Source of the DNA: Acinetobacter sichuanensis
Lineage (GTDB): Bacteria; Pseudomonadota; Gammaproteobacteria; Pseudomonadales; Moraxellaceae
Direction: 5' to 3'
NCBI RefSeq assembly: GCF_003024515.2
Contig: NZ_PYIX02000019.1
Coordinates: 16,910 to 80,909 of the forward strand
Length of the DNA: 64,000 bases
How positions within the stretch are numbered: position 1 is the stretch's first letter; the number at the start of each line of letters is the position of its first letter. A model generated the notes under the pieces. That model was not told the DNA's origin, did not search any database, and saw nothing but the letters and a program-made list of their open reading frames with translations. A program made the position numbers and the translations under genes. Below are positions 53,026 to 61,571 of the stretch, piece by piece.

Positions 53026-53931
53026 TTAATTTTTCAGAGAGGTTGAATGCTTGAGATGATGTATCAAATGTTCCAGAAAAAAAGCAACTCGGGGTGAATG
53101 TTCCAAACGATCTGTATATACCGCATAAATATCAGCAGGAGGGGTTTGGTATTCTTTTAAAAGTTGAATTAAGCGTCCACTTTTTAGATATTTAACCACA
53201 TCCCATTCTGCACGCATCAAAATTCCATGCCCATCCAATGCCCAATCTAAAGTGACTTGCCCATCATTACTGCTTAAATTGCCATGAACTTTAACAGTGT
53301 CTTCTTTCTCGCCTTTGGAAAAACGCCAATTGGCATAAGCAGTTTCATTTTGTCTAAGCACAATACATTGATGTGAGGTCAAATCTCTTGGCATTTGTGG
53401 AATGCCTGCATGTTCTAAATAAGCAGGAGCTGCGCATAAGAGTCTGCGATTTTCAGCAATGCGTTTGGCAATCAGACGTGAGTCAGGCAGTTGACCAAAA
53501 TGAATCGAAACATCAATGGCTTCATTGGGCAATGCAATGGGGCGATCTGTTAAATGTAGTTGTACTTCGACTTCAGGAAATTTTTGCACAAAGGAAGAAA
53601 TAGACGGCGCAATATAAGTTCGACCAAACCCAAAAGGGGCATTTACACGCAATAAACCTTTCGGAGATGTCCGACTACGAGCAACAAGTTGCTCCATTTC
53701 TTCAATTTCCCGCAAAATTCTCAGTGCGTTCTGATAATAAATTTCACCTTCATGGGTCAGGCTGATGCGACGCGTTGTTCGATTTAACAGTCGAACGCCT
53801 AAACGCTCTTCAAGATGACTTAAACGGCGTGAAACAGCAGGTGGTGTGAGGTTTAACTCTCGGGCAGTTGCCACCAAGCTACCTTGTTTTATTAGTAAGC
53901 AAAAGAAGGCTAATTCGTTATCTGAGTGCAT
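53026..53931 (-). CDS. LysR-type regulator, probable activator of tartrate genes
   Basis: 301 aa. LysR helix-turn-helix NELAFFCLLIKQGSLVATARELNLTPPAVSRRLSHLEERLGVRLLNRTTRRISLT, followed by a PBP2-type effector domain with the CrgA/DmlR-like pattern (APSISSFVQKFPEVEVQLHLTDRPIALPNEAIDVSIHFGQLPDSRLIAKR). Divergent from the tartrate transporter and dehydratase genes, the usual position for a LysR controlling them; the oxidoreductase gene on its own strand may be a second target. Confidence 0.88.
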   Translation of the reverse strand: MHSDNELAFFCLLIKQGSLVATARELNLTPPAVSRRLSHLEERLGVRLLNRTTRRISLTHEGEIYYQNALRILREIEEMEQLVARSRTSPKGLLRVNAPFGFGRTYIAPSISSFVQKFPEVEVQLHLTDRPIALPNEAIDVSIHFGQLPDSRLIAKRIAENRRLLCAAPAYLEHAGIPQMPRDLTSHQCIVLRQNETAYANWRFSKGEKEDTVKVHGNLSSNDGQVTLDWALDGHGILMRAEWDVVKYLKSGRLIQLLKEYQTPPADIYAVYTDRLEHSPRVAFFLEHLIHHLKHSTSLKN

Positions 53932-54060
53932 GATTAATAAATTTTTTGCAATAGTGTTTTAACTTTATATCGATTCATTGATTTTGAAAAGCATCTAATA
54001 TGCATATCACGTTACCCCCCTGTAGCAATGAGTGCTTTGAAAATACTCAGGTTATAAACA

Positions 54061-54178
54061 AAAAAACATCATATAAGGAATGTGATGAAGAGCGGGGAGC
54101 TTAGCGCCAGGTTAATTGTTTGCCATCACGCTGTATGGGGCAATTGACGGGTTAACGCACATCATATGGAGACAGCAG
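54061..54178 (+). promoter_or_regulatory. Structured, G+C-rich leader of the tartrate transporter mRNA
   Basis: Unlike the surrounding A+T-rich DNA. GTGATG (54082-54087) pairs with CATCAC (54124-54129), and the GTTAATTGTTTGCC stretch (from 54111) can pair with GGGGCAATTGAC (54137-54148). ACATCATAT occurs twice, each time just before a ribosome site and ATG: once for the small ORF, once for the transporter. No known riboswitch recognised. Confidence 0.45.
54085..54147 (+). CDS. 20-codon leader ORF upstream of the tartrate transporter
   Basis: ATG with AAGGA 5 bases upstream, reading MKSGELSARLIV... and ending HHAVWGN before TGA, 31 bp ahead of the transporter start. The ribosome site is at least as good as that of the transporter. 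Could be a leader peptide whose translation alters leader folding. No similarity recognised. Confidence 0.4.
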   Translation: MKSGELSARLIVCHHAVWGN

Positions 54179-55480
54179 ATGGACATGGATATTGAGAAAA
54201 GGACGCTAAGAAAAATCAGCTGGCGTATTGTTCCATTTATCATGATTTTATATTTAATTGCCTATATTGACCGTGTCAATATTGGCTTTGCCGCCCTGAC
54301 CATGAAACAAGATCTAGGTTTTAGTGCTTCCGTTTTAGGTTTCGGAGCAGGCATTTTTTTTCTGGGATATTTCTTATTTGAAGTCCCTTCCAATGTCATT
54401 TTACATAAAGTTGGCGCACGCATCTGGATTGCACGTGTCATGCTTTCTTGGGGGGTAGTGGCAGGTGGAATGGCTTTTGTTGAAAGTTCAACAAGCTTTT
54501 ATGTCATGCGTTTTTTATTAGGCGTCGCTGAAGCAGGCTTTTTCCCAGGCATCATTTTATATCTTTCTTATTGGTTTCCTGCCCGACATCGAGCAGGTGT
54601 TATTGCCATGTTTATGGCTGCTGCTCCAATGGCGGTGGTCATTGGTTCGCCACTCTCCGCAGCATTGTTGCAAATGGATGGAATATGGGGATTTGCAGGC
54701 TGGCAATGGATGTTTGTGATTGAAGCCATTCCTGCGGTTATTTTAGGTTTTATCGTATTTTTCTACATGACGGATAAACCTGCACAAGCGAAATGGTTAA
54801 AAGATGATGAACGTGCTTGGTTGGTAAAGACCATGCAGGATGAAGATGTTGGTAAAGACAATCAGCAACATCACAGCATTTTACGTGGTCTGATAAATCC
54901 ACGCGTATTGGCACTGGCATTGGTTTATTTTGGAACATCGGCGGGTTTATACACTTTAAGTATCTGGGCACCGCAAATTATTAAAGATCTTGGCGTGTCA
55001 TCGATGACAGTAGGATTGGTCAATGCAATTCCACCTCTTATTTCAGTGGTTGCAATGGTGCTGTGGTCACGGCACTCAGATCGTACAGGTGAACGCAGTT
55101 GGCATGTCGCACTTGCTTGTATGTTTGCTGCAATAGGTTTAGTGATCGCAGCAAGCAGTCATAACATGCTTGGATTGATTGCGGCATTGACCATCGTCAA
55201 TATTGGCATCAGCTGTTCAAAACCTCCACTTTGGAGTATGCCAACGATCTTTTTATCTGGAACAGCTGCTGCAACAGGCATTGCAACCATCAACTCAATC
55301 GGAAATCTAGGTGGTTTTGCAGGTCCTGTCATGATTGGCTGGATCAAGGATCAGACTGGAAGTTATGCAGGTGGACTTTATTTTGTTGCGGGTTTGCTTG
55401 TGCTTTCGACGCTGCTCACGGTGATTTTAAGTATGACGAAAAAGCCTGAATTAAGTGTGTCGAAAACAGTAAATCAGTAA
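54179..55480 (+). CDS. MFS transporter, probable tartrate importer (ACS family)
   Basis: 433 aa from the ATG with GGAG at a 7-base gap; an upstream TTG in frame lies in the leader and has no ribosome site. 12 membrane segments; ACS signature [54 protein letters not shown], very like bacterial tartrate/4-hydroxyphenylacetate/phthalate-type anion transporters. 34 bp before ttdA, so the substrate is most likely tartrate or a related hydroxy diacid. Confidence 0.87.
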   Translation: MDMDIEKRTLRKISWRIVPFIMILYLIAYIDRVNIGFAALTMKQDLGFSASVLGFGAGIFFLGYFLFEVPSNVILHKVGARIWIARVMLSWGVVAGGMAFVESSTSFYVMRFLLGVAEAGFFPGIILYLSYWFPARHRAGVIAMFMAAAPMAVVIGSPLSAALLQMDGIWGFAGWQWMFVIEAIPAVILGFIVFFYMTDKPAQAKWLKDDERAWLVKTMQDEDVGKDNQQHHSILRGLINPRVLALALVYFGTSAGLYTLSIWAPQIIKDLGVSSMTVGLVNAIPPLISVVAMVLWSRHSDRTGERSWHVALACMFAAIGLVIAASSHNMLGLIAALTIVNIGISCSKPPLWSMPTIFLSGTAAATGIATINSIGNLGGFAGPVMIGWIKDQTGSYAGGLYFVAGLLVLSTLLTVILSMTKKPELSVSKTVNQ

Positions 55481-55514
55481 TTTAAAAATTGTAGATATTG
55501 AAGAGGAGTACCAC

Positions 55515-56414
55515 ATGGACAAGCAAATTGCAGTCGAGTCTTTGACTGATACCATGGCAAAATTTACCGCTTATATTGGTAAACGATTACCCAAAGATGT
55601 AAAACGTAAGCTCATTGAATTGCGAACATTGGAAACCAATCCTTTGGCAAAGTCGATTTATGATTCTATGGATGAAAATCAGGAAGCGGCAGATCGCCTC
55701 AATCGTCCTAGCTGTCAGGATACGGGGGTAATTCAGTACTTTGTCGAAGCGGGTGCAAATTTTCCGCTATTAGGTGAATTACAGGATATTTTAAGAGAGG
55801 CGACTGAAGAAGCTACGCGTACAGGTCCATTAAGACATAATGCAGTTGAAACTTTTGATGAAAAAAATACAGGTACCAATACAGGAACACAAATTCCGTG
55901 GTTGGATTGGCGTATTGTCCCAGAATCAAACAGTTGTACGATAGATGTCTATATGGCGGGTGGCGGTTGTACCTTGCCTGGCGCAGCCAAAGTACTAATG
56001 CCTGGTCAAGGCTATGAAGGCGTTGCTGAATTTGTGATGGATGTCATTACAGAGCGAGGCGTCAATGCTTGCCCACCACTTTTGGTTGGTGTCGGCGTTT
56101 CAACTTCTGTTGAGACAGCAGCACGATTGTCTAAACTTGCCATTATGCGTCCTGTTGATTCGAAAAGTGAAAATTCACGTGCAGCATTAATGGAAGATTT
56201 GTTGGAACAAGGCTTAAATGAAATTGGCATTGGTCCACAGGGATTGACTGGAAATAGCAGTGTTATGGGGGTCAATATTGAATCTTCAGCCCGTCATCCT
56301 TCTACTATTGGGGTGGCAGTGAATACAGGTTGCTGGGCACATCGACGTGGCAAGATCAAAATTAACTCAGATATGTCTTATGAAATTCTATCTCATGAAG
56401 GAGTTGTACTGTGA
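55515..56414 (+). CDS. ttdA: L(+)-tartrate dehydratase alpha subunit
   Basis: 299 aa, class I fumarase alpha-region. Three cysteines suited to the [4Fe-4S] cluster: C67 (RPSCQDTG), C152 ([12 protein letters not shown]) and C273 ([10 protein letters not shown]). With the beta subunit it dehydrates tartrate to oxaloacetate. Separate alpha and beta genes with this length are typical of TtdAB rather than one-piece class I fumarases; a two-subunit fumarase is the alternative, but the neighbouring transporter supports tartrate. GAGGAG ribosome site. Confidence 0.88.
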   Translation: MDKQIAVESLTDTMAKFTAYIGKRLPKDVKRKLIELRTLETNPLAKSIYDSMDENQEAADRLNRPSCQDTGVIQYFVEAGANFPLLGELQDILREATEEATRTGPLRHNAVETFDEKNTGTNTGTQIPWLDWRIVPESNSCTIDVYMAGGGCTLPGAAKVLMPGQGYEGVAEFVMDVITERGVNACPPLLVGVGVSTSVETAARLSKLAIMRPVDSKSENSRAALMEDLLEQGLNEIGIGPQGLTGNSSVMGVNIESSARHPSTIGVAVNTGCWAHRRGKIKINSDMSYEILSHEGVVL

Positions 56415-57019
56415 AGAAAATTTTAACGACTCCCATCAAAGATGAAGATTTAGCAGACTTAAATATTGGCGATGTTGTGTATTTGACTGGTCGTTTGGTG
56501 ACTTGTCGTGATGTGGCACATCGACGATTGATTGAGCAGGGGCGTGAGTTACCTGTCAATCTTGAGGGTGGTGCAATATTTCATGCAGGTCCAATTGTCC
56601 GAAAAAAAGAAGATGGGCAATATGAAATGGTATCGATAGGACCAACAACCAGTATGCGTATGGAAAAATTTGAACGCCAGTTTATTGAAAAAACGGGTGT
56701 AAAATTGATTGTTGGAAAAGGTGGAATGGGTCCTGAAACAGCCGCAGGTTGTCAGGAATTTAAAGCGGTACATGCAATTTTTCCTGGTGGCTGTGCCGTA
56801 TTGGCTGCGACGAAGGTTGAGGAAATTGAAGGTGCAGAATGGCTAGACTTGGGAATGCCTGAAACGCTTTGGATCAATCGAGTTAAAGTGTTTGGACCCT
56901 TAATTATTTCAATTGATACCAAAGGAAATAATTTAATTCAGCAAAATAAAGCAGAGTTTCAAGCAAAAAAAGCGCCTGTATTGGAGCGAATTAGTAAAGA
57001 ACTAAGCTTTATTCGCTAG
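56411..57019 (+). CDS. ttdB: L(+)-tartrate dehydratase beta subunit
   Basis: 202 aa, fumarase class I beta-region fold: [57 protein letters not shown] and [13 protein letters not shown]. Begins with GTG overlapping the ttdA stop (GTGA), so the two subunits are translationally coupled in equal amounts. Followed by a strong terminator. Confidence 0.9.
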   Translation: MKKILTTPIKDEDLADLNIGDVVYLTGRLVTCRDVAHRRLIEQGRELPVNLEGGAIFHAGPIVRKKEDGQYEMVSIGPTTSMRMEKFERQFIEKTGVKLIVGKGGMGPETAAGCQEFKAVHAIFPGGCAVLAATKVEEIEGAEWLDLGMPETLWINRVKVFGPLIISIDTKGNNLIQQNKAEFQAKKAPVLERISKELSFIR

Positions 57020-57030
57020 TCGGTTGTAAG

Positions 57031-57076
57031 ATCAAGACAACATCTTCAATTTAGTCATGTTGTCTTGATTTTTTAT
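57031..57076 (+). terminator. Intrinsic terminator of the tartrate operon
   Basis: Perfect 13-bp stem ATCAAGACAACAT (57031-57043) / ATGTTGTCTTGAT (57057-57069), 13-base loop, then a T-run. Eleven bases after the ttdB stop. Confidence 0.92.
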
Positions 57077-57096
57077 TTAGAACATTCATCTTTTAT

Positions 57097-58092
57097 TTAT
57101 TGAGAGAGCCATGCCGCTTTCTGAATATCAATTTTTTGAGGAATTAATTTAACTGTATAAAAATAATCAGCAATTTGTTGTTGAGAATGTAAAATATTTG
57201 AATTTACAGCACGAATAGTAATATCTTTAGGACGTTTATCTAAAGACTTTTTTGCAATATTCGGATCTTGCCCAATTGCTTGAGCATAATAAGTGATTGT
57301 TTGTTCAGGATGCTGTGTCATCCATGTGTTTGCATTGTTCGCTACAGTGATAAATTTACTGACAACATCAGGATGAGCATTTAAATAGTGAGGATTTGAA
57401 ATATAAAATTGATAAGTTGCAGGAAATGAAGCACCGTCAATCAGTACTTTCGCTTTGGTATCACGTTCTGCGACCGCTAAAAAAGGATCCCAAATGACCC
57501 ATCCATCAAGAGCGTGTTGGTCAAAGGCGGCACGCGCATCAGCTGGTGCTAACCAAACAGGCACGATATCAGACCAAGTTAGATTTGCTTTTGCTAATAT
57601 TTTTCCAAGTAGCTCATGCGAGCTAGAACCTTTTTGAACAGCAATACGCTTTCCTTTTAAATCAGTAAGTGTAGTAATAGAACTATTATTAGGAATAATC
57701 AGAGCTTGTGAACGAATAGGTACAGCTTCATAGGCAACATAGCTGATATTTTTCCCTGCAGCTTGAGCAAAAATAGGCGGAGTATTTCCTACAAAACCCA
57801 GATCTACAGCTCCAACCGAAAGAGCTTCCAGCATTTGCGGTCCTGCTGGAAATTCTTTCCATTGAATTTTTGCCTCAGGAAATTGTTGTTCTAGTAATTT
57901 TTGTTGTCTGACGATGAGGAGTGTAAGCGCTGATTTTTGATAACCAACAGTAATATTTTTAATTGTGGTAACTTGTTGTGATGCATTAGATTTTTTACTA
58001 GAAGACACAGGTGTTTTAGGTTTTTGACAAGCACTTAGTCCAAATATAAATAGAGAAGTTAAACCGATTGAAAAAGTTGTCTTGAATCGCAT
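57097..58092 (-). CDS. Sulfonate-type ABC transporter substrate-binding lipoprotein
   Basis: 331 aa, SsuA/TauA/NMT1-type periplasmic binding protein. Signal peptide with lipobox LSAC (Cys 22) gives a lipid anchor, whereas SsuA of Gram-negatives is usually soluble. Family segments: ITVGYQKSALTLLIVRQQKLLEQQFPEAKIQWKEFPAGPQMLEALSVGAVDLGFVGNTPP and GKRIAVQKGSSSHELLGKIL. Transcribed away from the TauD gene. No permease or ATPase gene is in the window, so it may use a transporter encoded elsewhere. Confidence 0.86.
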   Translation of the reverse strand: MRFKTTFSIGLTSLFIFGLSACQKPKTPVSSSKKSNASQQVTTIKNITVGYQKSALTLLIVRQQKLLEQQFPEAKIQWKEFPAGPQMLEALSVGAVDLGFVGNTPPIFAQAAGKNISYVAYEAVPIRSQALIIPNNSSITTLTDLKGKRIAVQKGSSSHELLGKILAKANLTWSDIVPVWLAPADARAAFDQHALDGWVIWDPFLAVAERDTKAKVLIDGASFPATYQFYISNPHYLNAHPDVVSKFITVANNANTWMTQHPEQTITYYAQAIGQDPNIAKKSLDKRPKDITIRAVNSNILHSQQQIADYFYTVKLIPQKIDIQKAAWLSQ

Positions 58093-58396
58093 AATTTATT
58101 TTCATTGATCAAAATATCATTAAAATAAAGTAATCAGCTTTGATTTGAATGTTTAATCATTTATTTTTGATTATTTAAAATTTTTTAATATAAAGCTGAC
58201 TTACTAGAGCATTAAATGGCATTTTTTTGAAAAAAACGTGACTTATTTTGAAATTTAATCGAGTTTTTTAAATGATTTTTCTTGTTCTTTGGCATCGTAA
58301 ATTTATTTGATAAGCTATTCATTTTTTAACATTTGTAAGATTTTTTGATTGTTTTAATCTGAATATTAAAAGGATATCAGATGAGATAATGAAAAA
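58093..58396. other. Divergent intergenic region
   Basis: 304 A+T-rich bases that must hold both promoters of the binding-protein and TauD genes. Sulfur-source regulation (CysB/Cbl) would be expected for such genes, but I cannot identify a site. Confidence 0.4.
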
Positions 58397-59356
58397 ATGA
58401 CCAATTTAAGCCAACTTTCACAAGCCATTCAGAATGCGCCACAATGGCATTTTTCTGAACAATTCCAAAATGATAATGAAATTAAAATAGTACCATTAAA
58501 AGATCAGGCTTTAGGTGCAGAAGTGTATGGTTTAGACGCGCGTAAAGCACAATCGGGAGCAACTATTTTTAAACTCAAGCAGGCTTTGGCTGAACATTTA
58601 ATTTTGATTTTTAAGCAACAAAGTTTGGATGATTTACAGTTTTTAGCATTTTCTAGTTATTTTGGCGCTATTTTTAGACCAAGTGCTGATAATCCTGTTT
58701 TAGGCAGTGCATTAGATACAGGTACACCGCCTGATGTCGTTCCTGTGTCCAATGCGGTAGGACAAGGTGATTATACAGGGAATGGTGAATTGTCTCCCCA
58801 TGCAGATCATCAGTGGACGCCAACACCTTCATTTGGTTCGTTATTATATGCAGTTGAGCTACCTAAATTGGGTGGAAAAACATCTTGGTATAATACAATC
58901 AAAGCATATGACGCCTTAGATGAACAAACAAAGCAACATATTGAACATTTACAGTTAATTACCTATAACCCATTTGTTCGTGCACAAAGCAATAATGGTC
59001 AACAAAATTATGCAATAAATACACCATATTATCGTTATAAAGATCAACCTATTTTAGGGCATGCTTATCCACATCCTTTAGTGAGAACACATCCTGAATC
59101 TGGACGTAAAGCACTATGGTTAAATACACGTTCTGAAGTTGAGTTGGTAAATTATGATGATCAAAAAGGAAGCGATTTAGTTGCTCAGTTACGTGAACAT
59201 ATTTTAAAACCTGAATTTAAATATGAACATCACTGGCAAGTTGGAGATATTGTATTTTGGGATAATCAAGCGACTTTACATTCTCGTGAGCCGTTTCCTG
59301 CGGATCAACGACGTTTGTTAAAGCGCGTTAGTCTCGCTGGTGGTCGACCATTTTAG
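58397..59356 (+). CDS. TauD-family Fe(II)/2-oxoglutarate dioxygenase
   Basis: 319 aa. Iron ligands HADHQW (H135, D137) and the distal His in TLHSREPF (~293), followed by the 2-oxoglutarate-binding Arg in RRLLKRVSLAG. The family includes taurine dioxygenase and the alkyl sulfatase AtsK, which release sulfite or sulfate from sulfonates or sulfate esters. Beside a sulfonate-binding protein, a sulfur-scavenging role is likely. The ribosome site is weak. Confidence 0.88.
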   Translation: MTNLSQLSQAIQNAPQWHFSEQFQNDNEIKIVPLKDQALGAEVYGLDARKAQSGATIFKLKQALAEHLILIFKQQSLDDLQFLAFSSYFGAIFRPSADNPVLGSALDTGTPPDVVPVSNAVGQGDYTGNGELSPHADHQWTPTPSFGSLLYAVELPKLGGKTSWYNTIKAYDALDEQTKQHIEHLQLITYNPFVRAQSNNGQQNYAINTPYYRYKDQPILGHAYPHPLVRTHPESGRKALWLNTRSEVELVNYDDQKGSDLVAQLREHILKPEFKYEHHWQVGDIVFWDNQATLHSREPFPADQRRLLKRVSLAGGRPF

Positions 59357-59386
59357 TCAAAATAACATGAGATTTAAACTGAAAAT

Positions 59387-59414
59387 AAATCTCTAACGCT
59401 TGAGTTAGGGATTT
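59387..59414 (+). terminator. Hairpin after the TauD gene
   Basis: AAATCTCTAAC / GTTAGGGATTT, 11-bp stem with one mismatch and a 6-base loop, 31 bp past the stop. Confidence 0.6.
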
Positions 59415-59687
59415 AAATAAATATATTTAAAACAATAATATAGATTTATTTTTTGTAATGAGAATATTAAATTTTAGTCAAAATAAATTGCTTGAAAATT
59501 GTTATAAGCAGTTATTGTATTCATCCCGATAAAGCCAAAAAAATACTTCAATAATTTTTTAGATTTATTTCATACCTTTAAAAATGCTGAATGGAATGAG
59601 TGAGATAAATTTACACTCATTTTTTAGTTGAGATTTTTATTAAGACTTATTAAGATATATCTTAATGAATTTGTATTGATTAAATTT
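59415..59687. other. Region upstream of the padR gene
   Basis: Holds a second hairpin with T-run, AATGAGTG (59595-59602) / CACTCATT (59614-59621) then TTTT, likely a plus-strand terminator, and the padR promoter: -35 TTGAGA (59628-59633), -10 TAAGAT (59651-59656). Confidence 0.55.
59650..59665. promoter_or_regulatory. Candidate PadR operator
   Basis: TTAAGATATATCTTAA, a perfect 16-bp palindrome overlapping the predicted -10 and 22 bp before the padR start: autorepression expected. Confidence 0.6.
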
Positions 59688-60221
59688 ATGAATGAAATAT
59701 TGAGTAATACATTGTTGAATGATTCGGATCAAAGCTCACGTAAAAGCCGATTATTTGAATCTGGGCATATGAAGTTATTAGTTCTTACGATAATCGAAAA
59801 AAACTCAAGATATGGCTATGAAATTATTAAAGAAATTGGTGATCTCGTTGGCGGTGGATATACACCAAGTACAGGGACAATTTATCCAACTTTGGCATAT
59901 CTAGAAGATATGCAATTTATTGATGTAGAAAAGCGAGAAGGTGCACGTAAACATTACACAATTACACTTTCTGGAAGAGAGTATTTAACAGATCAAAAAG
60001 ATCAATTAGAACAACTATTTGGTCGTTTAGAAACCCGACGCAAAATTCAAAATAATCATCAATATTTAGATATTCATCGTGCAATGGAAAATTTAAAAAC
60101 AGCATTAAGACTTCAGTTAAAAAACAATACGTTGAATGATGAAATTATTCATCAAATTGCAAAAAGTATTGATCAAGCCGCTGTTGAGATTAGTCGTATA
60201 AAAAATGAGGCGCAATCATGA
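59688..60221 (+). CDS. PadR-family transcriptional regulator
   Basis: 177 aa from the ATG at the start of the homologous region; an upstream TTG is part of the promoter. Winged helix with the PadR pattern GHMKLLVLTIIEKNSRYGYEIIKEIGDLVGGGYTPSTGTIYPTLAYLEDMQFIDVEKREGARKHYTITLSGREYL and a C-terminal helical dimerisation part (Vinyl-type PadR with long tail). Heads a group with a DUF3861 gene (ATGA overlap) and a DUF2798 gene. Effector unknown. Confidence 0.88.
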   Translation: MNEILSNTLLNDSDQSSRKSRLFESGHMKLLVLTIIEKNSRYGYEIIKEIGDLVGGGYTPSTGTIYPTLAYLEDMQFIDVEKREGARKHYTITLSGREYLTDQKDQLEQLFGRLETRRKIQNNHQYLDIHRAMENLKTALRLQLKNNTLNDEIIHQIAKSIDQAAVEISRIKNEAQS

Positions 60222-60505
60222 AACAGCATGAGTATCAAGTTATTGTAAAACATATTGCCGATGCCAAAGGGCATCCATCCACCTATGGACAGGATCTAAC
60301 ATTCACTACTTATAATCATGATGATATTTTTAAAGTACTCGGTTATTTACAGGAAAAAAATCTACTGAATGATGAGTCGGTAAAGCCTTTTGCTGTCGGA
60401 CTAAAGTTAATGGGAGAAGTGTTATTAGAAAATAAAGAAATTCCTTTATTTAAAGAATTTTTACCACATTTTATTGAGTTGATTAAGTCACTTAAAAAGC
60501 TTTAA
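60218..60505 (+). CDS. DUF3861-family small protein
   Basis: 95 aa, starts in an ATGA overlap with padR. The segments MKQHEYQVIVKHIADAKGH and FTTYNHDDIFKVLGYLQEK (HDD motif) fit DUF3861. Cytoplasmic, function unknown. Coupling to padR suggests a shared role or simple co-expression. Confidence 0.75.
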   Translation: MKQHEYQVIVKHIADAKGHPSTYGQDLTFTTYNHDDIFKVLGYLQEKNLLNDESVKPFAVGLKLMGEVLLENKEIPLFKEFLPHFIELIKSLKKL

Positions 60506-60551
60506 AACCATTGTTGTATTTTTTAAATGAATGAATATGAGTTGCTAAACG

Positions 60552-60824
60552 ATGCAAAAAACTTCTTTTTTTAAGATACAGAAAATCCATGTAAAACATA
60601 TGTCTTGGTTGATGCCTTTATTTTTATCAGGCTTAATGAGTGGATCTTTATCTTGTTTTAATCTTTTTATGAATCAAGGCTGGATAGATGGTTTTTTCTA
60701 TAAGTGGCTTTCCATTTGGTGTTTATCATGGGTTGTTGCTTATCCATTAATTTTAATCTTTATTCCTTTGGTTAAACGTTTTTTAATGTTGATTGTTCAC
60801 ATACCTAAAACACCTGTAAAATGA
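60552..60824 (+). CDS. DUF2798-like membrane protein
   Basis: 90 aa with two membrane segments (about 18-38 and 52-76) and the LMSGSLSCFNLFMNQG...WLSIWCLSWVVAYPLILIFIPLV pattern of DUF2798. Function unknown. Last gene of the padR group; no strong ribosome site. Confidence 0.7.
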   Translation: MQKTSFFKIQKIHVKHMSWLMPLFLSGLMSGSLSCFNLFMNQGWIDGFFYKWLSIWCLSWVVAYPLILIFIPLVKRFLMLIVHIPKTPVK

Positions 60825-60910
60825 TCAAAATTTTTAATGCCATTTTAAAATGAAAGATCTAGCGATTTTAATTTTATAAGCATGAATGAAAATTTACTTA
60901 TTATTTAATC

Positions 60911-60942
60911 AGTGACTAGTACAATCGTTTGTGCTAATCACT
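60911..60942. terminator. Terminator between convergent genes
   Basis: AGTGACTAGTACA (60911-60923) / TGTGCTAATCACT (60930-60942), a 13-bp stem with two G-U type pairs, between the DUF2798 gene and the TetR gene. Confidence 0.6.
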
Positions 60943-60973
60943 CAATAATTTATTTTATTGATATTTATGTAAA

Positions 60974-61546
60974 TTATTTTTTCATGCTGTTACGATATAA
61001 CATCAGCATTGCATAAAGACGACGTTCATACATCGTTCCATCATAGAGCAATTCTACACTCAAACTATCTAAGATTCCTAAATATGCATCTGTATAAAGC
61101 TCTTGATCTTGTGGACTGATCAGTGCTTGGGAGAGTTCAGCCTTGAATAATCTCATGACATTTTCCATATATTTTCTATATGCTTCAATCACATGATCTA
61201 TAAGATGTGTAGGCGGAACATAAGCAATTCGTGTCAAAAACTGTGAAGTAATTGCATTTTCATAACGAGACTTAATGGCATATAAATACGCTTCGCCAGG
61301 TAACTCATAAGTTGAATGATCTTTAAAACAGGTCTCAAGATAGGCACATTCAATTGTTAATGCATCTTCTAATAACTCTAAAAATAAAGCATCTTTACTT
61401 TTAAAATGTGTATAAATAGATGCTTTACGAATGCCTACAGCCTCAGCAATCGCATTTAAAGATGCACCTTCATAGCCATTACGAACAAAATGCTCAAAAG
61501 CCGCATCAATAATACGTTGTTTAGATTTTGAGCGAGATGTTGTCAT
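60974..61546 (-). CDS. TetR-family regulator of the efflux pump
   Basis: 190 aa. N-terminal TetR helix-turn-helix RIIDAAFEHFVRNGYEGASLNAIAEAVGIRKASIYTHFKSKDALFLELLED and a C-terminal ligand-binding helical domain. It starts 25 bp after the pump gene on the same strand with an AGGAACT ribosome site, so pump and regulator form one operon; a strong palindrome upstream of the pump is the likely operator. Confidence 0.9.
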   Translation of the reverse strand: MTTSRSKSKQRIIDAAFEHFVRNGYEGASLNAIAEAVGIRKASIYTHFKSKDALFLELLEDALTIECAYLETCFKDHSTYELPGEAYLYAIKSRYENAITSQFLTRIAYVPPTHLIDHVIEAYRKYMENVMRLFKAELSQALISPQDQELYTDAYLGILDSLSVELLYDGTMYERRLYAMLMLYRNSMKK

Positions 61547-61571
61547 GATGGGATGAGTTCCTATAAAAAAA

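Noticed and set aside
54061..54178. Known riboswitch class
   Set aside because: I checked the leader against patterns I know (fluoride, glycine, mini-ykkC and others) and found no match, so it is reported only as a structured leader.
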